Of a stretch of 47,103 nucleotides of DNA, positions 22,168 to 29,326 are shown in pieces. Origin of the DNA: Patescibacteria group bacterium (GTDB lineage Bacteria; Patescibacteriota; Minisyncoccia; Minisyncoccales; PEYH01); the NCBI GenBank assembly GCA_018817645.1, contig JAHITK010000002.1, positions 1 through 47,103 on the forward strand, in the 5' to 3' direction. Under the pieces are notes generated by a model. It saw only the letters and a list, made by a program, of their open reading frames with translations, ran no database searches and was not told the origin of the DNA. Each line of letters opens with the position of its first letter. The stretch's first letter is position 1. The position numbers and the translations under genes were made by a program.

Positions 22168-23484
22168 TTAATCGCTTGCGATGCGGAGATTTGGTTCTGC
22201 TTTAATTTTATTCCAGTTTACCGCTTTTTCTCGGGGATTTAATTGGTAGGCGGCCATTGCTATCATAGCTGCGTTATCGGTGCATAATTTAGCATCCGAA
22301 ACAATCAAGTTGGCTCTTGAGTTGTATTCTTGAACCCTGTTCTCAAATTGTTTTCTTAATTCTTTGTTGGCAGCCACGCCTCCGCCGAGCATAATCGTCT
22401 TTGCTCTGTAATCCCCGGCTGCCTTAATGGTTTTTTTAATTAGAACATCAATAATTGATTGCTGGGCCTCTTTCGCCATTGCTTGAATGTATTCTTTCGA
22501 TTTTCTAATTTTAGGGCTTCTTTTTATGTAATCATACAATACTGCGGTTTTAAGTCCAGAAAAACTGAAATCATAATCTTTGGTATTGAGCATCGGCCGC
22601 GGCAATCTTATGTTTAATTTTGAATTTTGAATTTTGAATTTTGAATTGTTTTGGAATTTGGGATTTGGGATTTGGGATTTATATTGCTTGGCTTGTTGAG
22701 CAATGGCTGGCCCGCCGGGATAGCCGAGGCCGAGGATTCTCGCTATTTTGTCAAACGCTTCGCCCGCGGCATCATCTCTCGTCTCCCCTAATATTTTATA
22801 CTCCCCGATTTTTTTTGCCAAAATAATCTGCGTATGTCCACCGCTGACGATTAAGCATACCGCTGGCAAATCAATCTCGCTTCCGGTTTTCTGTTTCCTA
22901 TTTTTCGTTTTTTTTTGGATTTTGGATTTTGACACTGATTTGACATTTGGATTTTGACATTTGGATTTCTCGCCAATTTTTGCCAAAAAATTGGCGAAGA
23001 TATGCCCCTCAATATGATTAACCGGAATTATCGGCAGTTCCCACCAATAGGCGACCGCTCTGGCGAAGTTAACGCCAGTCCACAAACAAGGATCAAGACC
23101 AGGCCCCACTGTCACCGCAATATAATCAATTTTCGGCTTCTGATATTTCTCCAAGAACTTTATCAATTCTCCACAAAGAGCGGTTTCCCTATCAAGGATT
23201 TTTTTTATTATTTGGAATTTGGTGCTTGTGATTTGTTTGGAATTTGAAAATTGGGAATTGGAATTTCTAAGCAAATTTGCTTCCTTCAAAGCCCTTTTAA
23301 GCAAAGGAACCAAATTTGCTTGGTGTTCTCTTTTTGCGAGCGTCGGGTACACCCCTCCCCATTTTTTATGAATTTCCACTTGCGACGAGATGAGATTGGA
23401 TAACAATTTAAAATTTTTGGCAGAAGCGTCTGCCAAAGCAATACAAGTATCGTCGCAAGATGTTTCAACAGTCAATATCTTCAT
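22168..23484 (-). CDS. tsaD: tRNA N6-adenosine threonylcarbamoyltransferase TsaD
   Basis: TsaD (Kae1/YgjD) makes t6A at position 37 of tRNAs that read ANN codons. The start MKILTVETSCDDTCIAL, the metal-binding HIEGH motif (about residue 157), the SGGHTQIILAK loop and the C-terminal GGVAANKELR and CTDNAAMIA motifs are all present. The length of 438 is about 95 longer than usual. The excess is explained by at least three low-complexity insertions (about residues 71-93, 172-200 and 267-291) whose DNA is the dispersed AT-rich repeat. They fall in positions that could be surface loops. The reading frame stays open, so the gene may still be functional. It faces away from tRNA-Glu. Confidence 0.95.
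   Translation of the reverse strand: MKILTVETSCDDTCIALADASAKNFKLLSNLISSQVEIHKKWGGVYPTLAKREHQANLVPLLKRALKEANLLRNSNSQFSNSKQITSTKFQIIKKILDRETALCGELIKFLEKYQKPKIDYIAVTVGPGLDPCLWTGVNFARAVAYWWELPIIPVNHIEGHIFANFLAKIGEKSKCQNPNVKSVSKSKIQKKTKNRKQKTGSEIDLPAVCLIVSGGHTQIILAKKIGEYKILGETRDDAAGEAFDKIARILGLGYPGGPAIAQQAKQYKSQIPNPKFQNNSKFKIQNSKLNIRLPRPMLNTKDYDFSFSGLKTAVLYDYIKRSPKIRKSKEYIQAMAKEAQQSIIDVLIKKTIKAAGDYRAKTIMLGGGVAANKELRKQFENRVQEYNSRANLIVSDAKLCTDNAAMIAMAAYQLNPREKAVNWNKIKAEPNLRIASD
22612..22682. repeat. AT-rich dispersed repeat inside tsaD (copy 3)
   Basis: On the plus strand it reads (TTTTGAATTTTGAA)n and then repeated GGGATTTGGGATT. It encodes SQIPNPKFQNNSKFKIQNSK in tsaD. The same units occur in intergenic DNA at 23560-23720 and 9630-9780. 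Confidence 0.8.
22884..22969. repeat. AT-rich dispersed repeat inside tsaD (copy 2)
   Basis: Plus strand: TTTGGATTTTGGATTTTGACA and TTTGACATTTGGATTTTGACA-type units. It encodes KCQNPNVKSVSKSKIQKKTK, an Asn/Lys/Ser-rich insert with no match to the TsaD core. Confidence 0.8.
23205..23272. repeat. AT-rich dispersed repeat inside tsaD (copy 1)
   Basis: Plus strand: TTTGGAATTTGGTG..TTTGGAATTTGAAAATTGGGAATTGGAATTT. It encodes NSNSQFSNSKQITSTKFQII, the first of the three extra segments in TsaD. Confidence 0.78.
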
Positions 23485-23539
23485 CGTTTATTTAGAATAT
23501 CAAGACCCTTGAATTTTTACAACTTTTTCTCTATTATGA

Positions 23540-23720
23540 AACCACCTTTGAAAATCCCAATTTCCAATTTACAATTCTCAATGAAACCACAAATCCCAAT
23601 TTCCAAACCAGATTTTGGAATTTGAAAATTGGGAATTGGAAATTGAAAATTTAATTCAAAATTTAAAATTAGAAATTAAAAATATGATCTGTAAATTGAA
23701 AATTGAAAATTGAAAATTCC
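23540..23720. repeat. Intergenic AT-rich dispersed repeat array
   Basis: CAATTTCCAATTTACAATT, then AAATCCCAATTTCCAAA, its complement-like TTTGAAAATTGGGAATTGGAAATTG, and several AAATTGAAAATTGAAAATT units. The forward and reverse parts could fold on each other. It fills most of the 241-bp gap between tsaD and tRNA-Glu. Confidence 0.75.
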
Positions 23721-23725
23721 AGCAG

Positions 23726-23797
23726 GGCCCTATCGTCTAATGGTTAGGACACCAGGTTTTCAACCTGATAACCGGGGTTCGACTCCCCGTAGGGCCG
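23726..23797 (+). tRNA. tRNA-Glu (anticodon TTC)
   Basis: Acceptor GGCCCTA/TAGGGCC, D arm GTCTAATGGTTAGGAC, anticodon arm CAGGT-TTTCAAC-CTG giving TTC, T arm CGGGG-TTCGACT-CCCCG, discriminator G. CCA is not encoded. Confidence 0.94.
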
Positions 23798-23840
23798 CAT
23801 TAGAAGAAGTTAGCGAGCTAAGCGAGCTTACTTATTCTTA

Positions 23841-23881
23841 TGCCCGCCTTGGGGGCGGGTTATACCCGCCCGGGGCGGGCT
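23841..23881. repeat. GC-rich double palindrome upstream of glycosyltransferase start
   Basis: CCCGCCTTGGGGGCGGG is followed by CCCGCCCGGGGCGGG. The second half ends about 16 bp before the ATG at 23897, so a hairpin in the mRNA would lie close to the ribosome-binding region. Confidence 0.7.
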
Positions 23882-23896
23882 TACAACATCATTTGT

Positions 23897-25480
23897 ATGC
23901 CCGACAAATACTACCTTAGAATTGCCTTTGCGTCTGACTTGGAGAAAACAAGCGAGCGGATATTTTACCGCTTTTTAGAAATGTTGCCCGGCCTAATGAC
24001 TTGGCTAAGTTTTTTTGGCGTAATCCTATTGTCTTATTTCAGGCCTATCTGGGTCTCTGTTTTCATTATCGTTTTTGTCATATATTGGCTTTCCAAGACA
24101 ATGTATTTTTCATTCCATTTGAAAGCGAGTTACCGCCAGATGAAGCAACATAGAGAAATTGACTGGTTAGGCAAGCTGAATAAGCTTGGCGCCGCTTCCA
24201 ACGGATTACCGGTTCGTCATTGGCAGGAGATTTACCATTTAGTAGTACTGCCAATGTATAAAGAGCCGGATGAAGTGGTGAGGGATTCGCTAAAATCTCT
24301 TTTAGAGACCGATTACCCCAAAGACAGAATGATTGTCATCTTAGCCCAGGAAGAAAGGGCGGGAGACGACTTTAACAACAATTTGACGCAGAAGATAAGC
24401 CGGGAGTTTCAAAATAGTTTTTTCCGATTTTTTATTACCGTCCATCCAAAAGACCGGTCGGGTGAGATAGCGGCCAAGTCCTCAAATGAGACCTGGGCCG
24501 CTCGAACAGGCGAAGAACTAATCTCGGGGCTCAATATCCCTTTTGAAAAAGTTATCTTCTCGTCTTTTGATATTGATACCGTTGTTTCTCCCAACTACTT
24601 CAGCTGCCTTACTTATCACTATTTGACCACTCCAAAGCCATTGCGAACCAGCTTCCAGCCAATCCCTTTATTTTTAAACAATGTCTGGCAGGCCCCGGGG
24701 ATATCGAGAATTTTTTCTTTCTCTTCAAGTTTTTGGCATTTGACTAACCAGGAAAGGCCGGAAAAATTGATAACCTTTTCTTCTCACTCGATGCCCTTCA
24801 AGGCCTTGGTTGATGTGGGGTTTAAGCAGACCGATGTTGTTTCTGATGATTCGCGGATTTTTTGGCAATGCCTTTTTTATTACGATGGAGATTACCGCGT
24901 GGAGCCCCTGCACTGCCCCATATCTATGGATGCGAACGCCGCCGAAACCCTTCGCCGAACCCTTATTCATATGTATAAACAACAAAGAAGGTGGGCTTAT
25001 GGCGCGGCGGAAATCGCTTATTTTACTTTTGGGTTTTTGAAGAATAAAAAAATATCTTTCAAAAGAAAAATTGCCCTGGCCTTTGAAATTATAGAAGGGC
25101 AGTGGAATTGGGCCTGCGCCCCTATCCTTATTTTCGTGCTCGGCTGGCTGCCGGTTTATCTTGGAGGCGCGGAGTTTACCCAGACAATTTTTTCCTATAA
25201 TCTGCCAAAAATACTCGGCAGAATCCTTGCTGTTTCTATGTTGGGTTTGGTTATGTCAATGTATTACACCTTTTATCTTCTCCCTCCCAAACCGGACACC
25301 AAAAGGCAGAAATTAAATCTTTTATGGGCGTGTTCTCAATGGATATTACTGCCGTTTACAATGATATTTTTTGTCGCTCTGCCGGCGATAGATGCTCAGA
25401 CAAGATTACTCTTGGGGAAATATATGGGATTCTGGCCCACTCCGAAACATAGGAAAGCAATTAAGCAACCAAGCAATTAA
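23897..25480 (+). CDS. Family 2 glycosyltransferase, cellulose-synthase-like
   Basis: 527 residues from ATG 23897; I prefer this to the longer track start, which translates the GC-rich palindrome. A pair of membrane helices (about 25-65) precedes the catalytic domain: VVLPMYKEPDEVVRDSLKSLLETDYPKDR, the SSFDIDTVVSPNYF metal-binding D-x-D, VVSDDSRIFWQ (acceptor base region) and QQRRWAYG (the QxxRW motif of processive enzymes). Further helices follow the catalytic part. It probably makes or transfers a polysaccharide through the membrane; the sugar is unknown. The last few residues (AIKQPSN) are encoded by an AAGCAATTAAGCAA repeat. Confidence 0.85.
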   Translation: MPDKYYLRIAFASDLEKTSERIFYRFLEMLPGLMTWLSFFGVILLSYFRPIWVSVFIIVFVIYWLSKTMYFSFHLKASYRQMKQHREIDWLGKLNKLGAASNGLPVRHWQEIYHLVVLPMYKEPDEVVRDSLKSLLETDYPKDRMIVILAQEERAGDDFNNNLTQKISREFQNSFFRFFITVHPKDRSGEIAAKSSNETWAARTGEELISGLNIPFEKVIFSSFDIDTVVSPNYFSCLTYHYLTTPKPLRTSFQPIPLFLNNVWQAPGISRIFSFSSSFWHLTNQERPEKLITFSSHSMPFKALVDVGFKQTDVVSDDSRIFWQCLFYYDGDYRVEPLHCPISMDANAAETLRRTLIHMYKQQRRWAYGAAEIAYFTFGFLKNKKISFKRKIALAFEIIEGQWNWACAPILIFVLGWLPVYLGGAEFTQTIFSYNLPKILGRILAVSMLGLVMSMYYTFYLLPPKPDTKRQKLNLLWACSQWILLPFTMIFFVALPAIDAQTRLLLGKYMGFWPTPKHRKAIKQPSN

Positions 25481-25507
25481 ACAACTAAGCAACTAAACAA
25501 CTAAACA
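25450..25507. repeat. AAGCAATTAAGCAAC tandem array
   Basis: About six imperfect 8-9 bp units of the AAGCAA(T/C)TAA type run through the end of the glycosyltransferase gene and up to the recG 3' side. The same unit type flanks the four-helix-bundle gene near 43.7 and 44.1 kb. Confidence 0.75.
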
Positions 25508-25528
25508 TGCCAGAATGTTTAATTGGGT

Positions 25529-27661
25529 TTATTCCAGGTGGATATTTTTGCGGAAAGAAATTAATCTCTGTCTTAAGAAGGGCAGGTTTTTTAGTTCCGG
25601 GTCGCGCGTTAAAATATCCTGCGCCGTTTCCCGGGTTTTTTCCACCAAAGAAAAATCATCCAAGGCGTTCATCGCGATATCAGGCAGTCCCCATTGTTTT
25701 GTTCCAAGGAATTGCCCGGGCCCTCTTATCTTTAAATCCATTTCCGCCAGTTTCAGGCCATTATCTATGGTGGCCAGCGCTTTGAGCCGGGCATAGGCGT
25801 TTTTAGAGCGGGCATTATAGAATAAAAGGCAATACGCCTGGTCGCCCTGCCTGCCTATTCTGCCCCGGAACTGATGAAGCTGGGACAAGCCGAATCTTTC
25901 CGCTCCCTCAATAACCATCACCGTTGTGTTAGGGATGTCTATCCCCACCTCCACCACCGAAGTGGAAACCAAAATATCGGTTTTCCGCCTCTTGAAATCC
26001 TTCATTATCTTATTTTTTTCGGTTGTCGGCATTTTGCCGTGAAGCATCGCGATTTTAAATTGCGGAAACACTTCTTTAGAGAGTCGTTCATATTCTTCCT
26101 TGACTGCTTTTACTTCTGACCAGCCGGATTTGTCTTCTTGGCCTTCTTCCAGTTCTTTTTCCTCGATGCGGGGGCAGATTACGAACGCCTGCCGGCCTTT
26201 GTTTATTTCCTCTTCGATCAGTTTGTAGATTTTCTTCCGGTCTTTTTGGGGAACCAAAAGGGTTTTAACCTTTCTCTGTCCTTTCGGCATCTGGTCGATT
26301 AAAGACAAATCTAAATCTCCGTAAATCGTTAAGGCCAGAGTTCGGGGGATAGGAGTGGCGGTCATTGATAACAGATGAGGGATAATTGTTTTTCCGGCGC
26401 GATGGAGTTTGGCTCGCTGTTCCACGCCAAAGCGGTGTTGTTCGTCTAAAATCACCAGACCTAATTTCAGGAATTTCACTTTGTCCTGAATCAAAGAATG
26501 GGTGCCGATTAAAATGTCTATCTCTCCCTTGAGAGTGTCTTCCAAAAGTTTTTTTCTGGATATTTCCACTGCTTGTCTTTTGAGTTTTTTGGAAATAAAT
26601 TTATCTGTTTTTGAGGTAAGAAGCCCGATGTTTATTCTACAATCCTGCAGCAGAGCGCCAAGAGTGTCAAAATGTTGTTTAGAAAGAATTTCCGTGGGCG
26701 CCATAAAGGCAACTTGGTTCCCGGATTTTATTACATTTAATCCCGCCATAGCAGCTACAACGGTCTTGCCTGAGCCAACATCCCCCTGAAGCAGGCGGGA
26801 CATCGGCCGGTTCCGTTCCATATCTTTCAAGATTCTCCAGGCGACTTTTTTTTGCGAATCAGTAAGCTTGAAGGGAAGCGATTTTACGAGTCGCTGGATT
26901 GTTTCTACCTTAATCGGCATAGGAATTGTTTTGAGCTGGGAAATTTCTTTTTTCTTTCCCAAAACAAATAATTCCAGCAGAAACAATTCTTCAAAAGCAA
27001 ATCGGTATTTCGCTTTTTCCGCCATTTTGGCAGTGCTTGGAAAATGGATTTCGGAAATAGCTGTTTTAATAGGCAAAAGATTATTTTCTTTTACAATATC
27101 CTCGGGTAAGGTTTCTGGAATTTTATTAGCAAATTCTTTTAATAATGGCTTGATAATGAACCTTAGCCAGCGCGAAGAAACGCCTCTAATTTCAGGATAG
27201 ACAGGGATAATTCTACCGGTGTGGGTAAATTCGTTTTGTCCGTTGTTTTGCCCGGCCCAAATTTTTTCATAAACCGGGTTAGAGAAAAAAGCGCCTTCTT
27301 TGCCAATGGAGATTTTTCCGGCCAAACAGACGGTATCCCCGGGCTTGATTGATTGAACCAAATATGGCTGGTTAAACCAAGTAGCTTGCATCGTTCCGCT
27401 TGAATCCTTTATCACTGCTTTGGTGAGGGAAAATCTTCTTTTGAATGTGGCTTGGTTTTCAATTTTTATCACTTCGGCCTTAATACAGGCGGTTTCGTTT
27501 ATTTTCAGCTGGGCTATTCTTTTGAGATTAGAGAAGTCCTCATAGCGATTGGGGAAATAAAAAAGAAGGTCGCGAATAGTCCTGACCCCCATTTTTTCAA
27601 GTTTTTTTATATAAACCGGCCCGACTTTTGGGATTTCTCCTACCAGAGTGGATAATTGCAT
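25529..27661 (-). CDS. recG: ATP-dependent DNA helicase RecG
   Basis: 710 residues, close to the usual length. The N-terminal wedge domain shows the OB-fold part (CIKAEVIKIENQA..AVIKDSSGTMQATWFNQPY). The helicase core has Walker A LQGDVGSGKT, the motif II LVILDEQHRFG, motif III SMTATPIPRTLAL, and motif VI QLHQFRGRIGRQGDQAY. RecG reverses stalled replication forks and branch-migrates Holliday junctions. The start MQLSTLVGEIPKVGP matches the conserved helix-hairpin-helix-like opening. The gene stands alone; repeats lie on both sides. Confidence 0.97.
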   Translation of the reverse strand: MQLSTLVGEIPKVGPVYIKKLEKMGVRTIRDLLFYFPNRYEDFSNLKRIAQLKINETACIKAEVIKIENQATFKRRFSLTKAVIKDSSGTMQATWFNQPYLVQSIKPGDTVCLAGKISIGKEGAFFSNPVYEKIWAGQNNGQNEFTHTGRIIPVYPEIRGVSSRWLRFIIKPLLKEFANKIPETLPEDIVKENNLLPIKTAISEIHFPSTAKMAEKAKYRFAFEELFLLELFVLGKKKEISQLKTIPMPIKVETIQRLVKSLPFKLTDSQKKVAWRILKDMERNRPMSRLLQGDVGSGKTVVAAMAGLNVIKSGNQVAFMAPTEILSKQHFDTLGALLQDCRINIGLLTSKTDKFISKKLKRQAVEISRKKLLEDTLKGEIDILIGTHSLIQDKVKFLKLGLVILDEQHRFGVEQRAKLHRAGKTIIPHLLSMTATPIPRTLALTIYGDLDLSLIDQMPKGQRKVKTLLVPQKDRKKIYKLIEEEINKGRQAFVICPRIEEKELEEGQEDKSGWSEVKAVKEEYERLSKEVFPQFKIAMLHGKMPTTEKNKIMKDFKRRKTDILVSTSVVEVGIDIPNTTVMVIEGAERFGLSQLHQFRGRIGRQGDQAYCLLFYNARSKNAYARLKALATIDNGLKLAEMDLKIRGPGQFLGTKQWGLPDIAMNALDDFSLVEKTRETAQDILTRDPELKNLPFLRQRLISFRKNIHLE

Positions 27662-27670
27662 ATTTTTATT

Positions 27671-28138
27671 GCCAGATGTTAGGGTCGCCAGATGTTAGGG
27701 TCGCACCCTAACAAAGTTGTGTCCATTACGAGGTCCACTGCGAGGCCCCGCCCGCAACGCTTCGCAAGCGAGCTTGCTCGCGCCCGCCTGCAGCGATGCA
27801 ACAGTTTCGGGCAGGTAGCGATGCGGGCAGGCCGGCCTCGTAATTTTCCCTCGCAATTTTCCCTTGTATTTTTTGCCCTCGTATTTTTTCTTTATTTTTG
27901 ATTTTTAACTTTGGACTTTTGATTTTTAGATTGAATGTAGTCCGCCTCCGCCCGCCCGAGGCGGGCTGCGGCGGGCATAAGAGCGAATAAATTCGCTTCG
28001 CAACTTTCTTATTCCCCTTATTTTTAATTTTTCATTCCCGCCTGCAACGCTATGCCCGCCAGAAACGCTGTATCTACTGCGGGCTGGCGTAGCATTGCGG
28101 GCAGGTTTAACTTTTAACTTAGGCCGCGAAGCGGCCGC
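27671..28138. repeat. 480-bp repeat-rich intergenic block
   Basis: No gene is seen. It begins with a 16-bp tandem repeat (GCCAGATGTTAGGGTC twice, 27671-27702) that runs into the palindrome TTAGGGTCGCACCCTAA. Next come nested GC-rich palindromes (CTTCGCAAGCGAGCTTGCTCGCG, CGGGCAGG..GCGGGCAGG, GGCCGGCCTCGTAATTT), a TTTTGATTTTTAAC-type AT stretch and a second GC-rich block at about 27950-28110 (CCCGCCCGAGGCGGGC, GCCCGCAATGCTACGCC-like complements). Finally GCCGCGAAGCGGCCGC sits next to tRNA-Arg. Units match those at 18.84, 34.86 and 37.88 kb. Confidence 0.75.
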
Positions 28139-28214
28139 TGGTGTCCCCGGGAGGAATCGAACCTCCAAGCTTCTAGTCCGCAACCAGATGTTCTATCCGT
28201 TGAACTACGGGGAC
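28139..28214 (-). tRNA. tRNA-Arg (anticodon GCG)
   Basis: Minus strand: acceptor GTCCCCG/CGGGGAC, D arm AGTTC..GAAC, anticodon arm TCTGG-TTGCGGA-CTAGA giving GCG, T arm GGAGG-TTCGATT-CCTCC, discriminator A, CCA encoded (28139-28141). A GCG anticodon for CGC/CGU is unusual; most bacteria use ACG edited to ICG. Confidence 0.9.
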
Positions 28215-28301
28215 GTAGCTTAAAGTTAGCATAAAATAGGCATAATTTCAATTTTCGCGTTGACTAAATGAGATTATCAATTAGAATAAAAAGAGGCGAG
28301 A

Positions 28302-28388
28302 GGAGGAGTACCCAAATGGTCACGGGAGCGGGTTGCTAACCCGTAGGGGTCTAAAAGCCCCTTGTGGGTTCGAGTCCCACCTCCTCCG
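28302..28388 (+). tRNA. tRNA-Ser (anticodon GCT)
   Basis: Acceptor GGAGGAG/CTCCTCC, anticodon arm CGGG-TTGCTAA-CCCG giving GCT, long variable arm AGGGGTC..GCCCCT, T arm GTGGG-TTCGAGT-CCCAC, discriminator G. CCA is not encoded. Confidence 0.94.
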
Positions 28389-28454
28389 CCCTTCGCAGTT
28401 CGCAGATTGGGAGTCTTTACAAACGGGAGCAAAAATTTTAGGAATATTTTATTA

Positions 28455-28542
28455 GGCGGGATACCAAAGCGGACGAATGGGGCTGTCTTGAAAACAGTTG
28501 TAGCGCAAGCTACCAGAGGTTCGAATCCTCTTCCCGCCGCCA
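28455..28542 (+). tRNA. tRNA-Ser (anticodon TGA)
   Basis: Acceptor GGCGGGA/TCCCGCC, anticodon arm CTGT-CTTGAAA-ACAG giving TGA, long variable arm TGTAGCGCAAGCTACC, T arm GAGG-TTCGAAT-CCTC, discriminator G followed by an encoded CCA. Confidence 0.94.
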
Positions 28543-28553
28543 ATCATTTAATT

Positions 28554-29246
28554 TTATCCTCGGGCGACCACTGCGCCCCAGACCCGGCTGGCGCGGTTTT
28601 GTTTGAGGATTTTCGCGCATTCCTCCATTGTCGCGCCAGTGGTAAAAACATCATCAATTAATAGCACTTCCTTGTCTTTAACCAATTGCTTAAACAAAGG
28701 ATTTATTTCAAAAGCATTGAGGACATTTTCCATTCGCTCCTCTTTGGTAAGCTCTGCCTGCGGCCGGGTTGTTTTGGTTTTGAGAAGCAATCCGGGCACA
28801 AAGAATAAGCCGAACTCTTCAGAAAAATGTCTGACGATTTCTTCGGATTGGTTAAAGTCCCGGTTTTTCAGTTTCTTTCTATGCATCGGCACGCCGCAGA
28901 CAATTAAATCGGAACAGCCTTGATTTTCAGAGAATAGCCGGCTCGATAGAAGGGTTTGATTGTCCAATAATTTAAAGTGAGCTATAATTAAATCAGCCAA
29001 ATGGGGCGCTAATTCTTTGAGGCGATTATATTTACATAAATGGATTATTGATTTGACCATTTTGTCGTTATAAGCAGTGGCGGCATGCAGGCCGTCAAGA
29101 TGTCGGAATTTTTCATAAGACGGCTCCCGGAGAATATCAATCAATGAAAAGCAATCAGCGCAGAGGCATTGGCCAAGCTTATTGCAATTTACGCAGCGTT
29201 TTGGCCAGAAGGCGTCTAAAATAGTTTCTTTTAGGTTTTTCCACAT
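28554..29246 (-). CDS. ComF-family phosphoribosyltransferase-like protein
   Basis: 230 residues from the second start (ATG 29246; the track start at 29258 is a TTG four codons earlier). An N-terminal zinc-ribbon-like CVNCNKLGQCLCADC is followed by a phosphoribosyltransferase fold whose PRPP loop is VLLIDDVFTTGAT near the end, preceded by the RDFNQSEEIVRHF motif typical of ComF. In competent bacteria ComF is needed to take up single-stranded DNA. The neighbouring type IV pilus locus starts 80 bp away on the opposite strand, which fits a role in natural transformation. That link is inference; ComF-like proteins are also common in bacteria not known to transform. Confidence 0.9.
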   Translation of the reverse strand: MWKNLKETILDAFWPKRCVNCNKLGQCLCADCFSLIDILREPSYEKFRHLDGLHAATAYNDKMVKSIIHLCKYNRLKELAPHLADLIIAHFKLLDNQTLLSSRLFSENQGCSDLIVCGVPMHRKKLKNRDFNQSEEIVRHFSEEFGLFFVPGLLLKTKTTRPQAELTKEERMENVLNAFEINPLFKQLVKDKEVLLIDDVFTTGATMEECAKILKQNRASRVWGAVVARG

Positions 29247-29326
29247 GGTGTCTTTCAAGATAATAGCAAAAAAAACAAAAGAGGGGTAAAATAGATTAAT
29301 CGTAATAATATTATATCACTTTTTAA

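Noticed and set aside
23840-23896. Longer start for the glycosyltransferase
   Set aside because: The extra residues (MPALGAGYTRPGRAY) come from the GC-rich palindrome; ATG 23897 gives a sensible start.
25507-25785. Plus-strand ORFs overlapping the recG 3' end
   Set aside because: They are antisense shadows of recG, whose full-length frame explains this DNA.
22081-28138. CRISPR array
   Set aside because: The repeats are palindromic or low-complexity, have no regular unique spacers, and no cas genes are seen.
27926-28183. Minus-strand ORF through the GC-rich block and tRNA-Arg
   Set aside because: It reads through palindromic repeats and a tRNA gene; composition is repeat-like (RSLEVRFLPGTPAAASRP).
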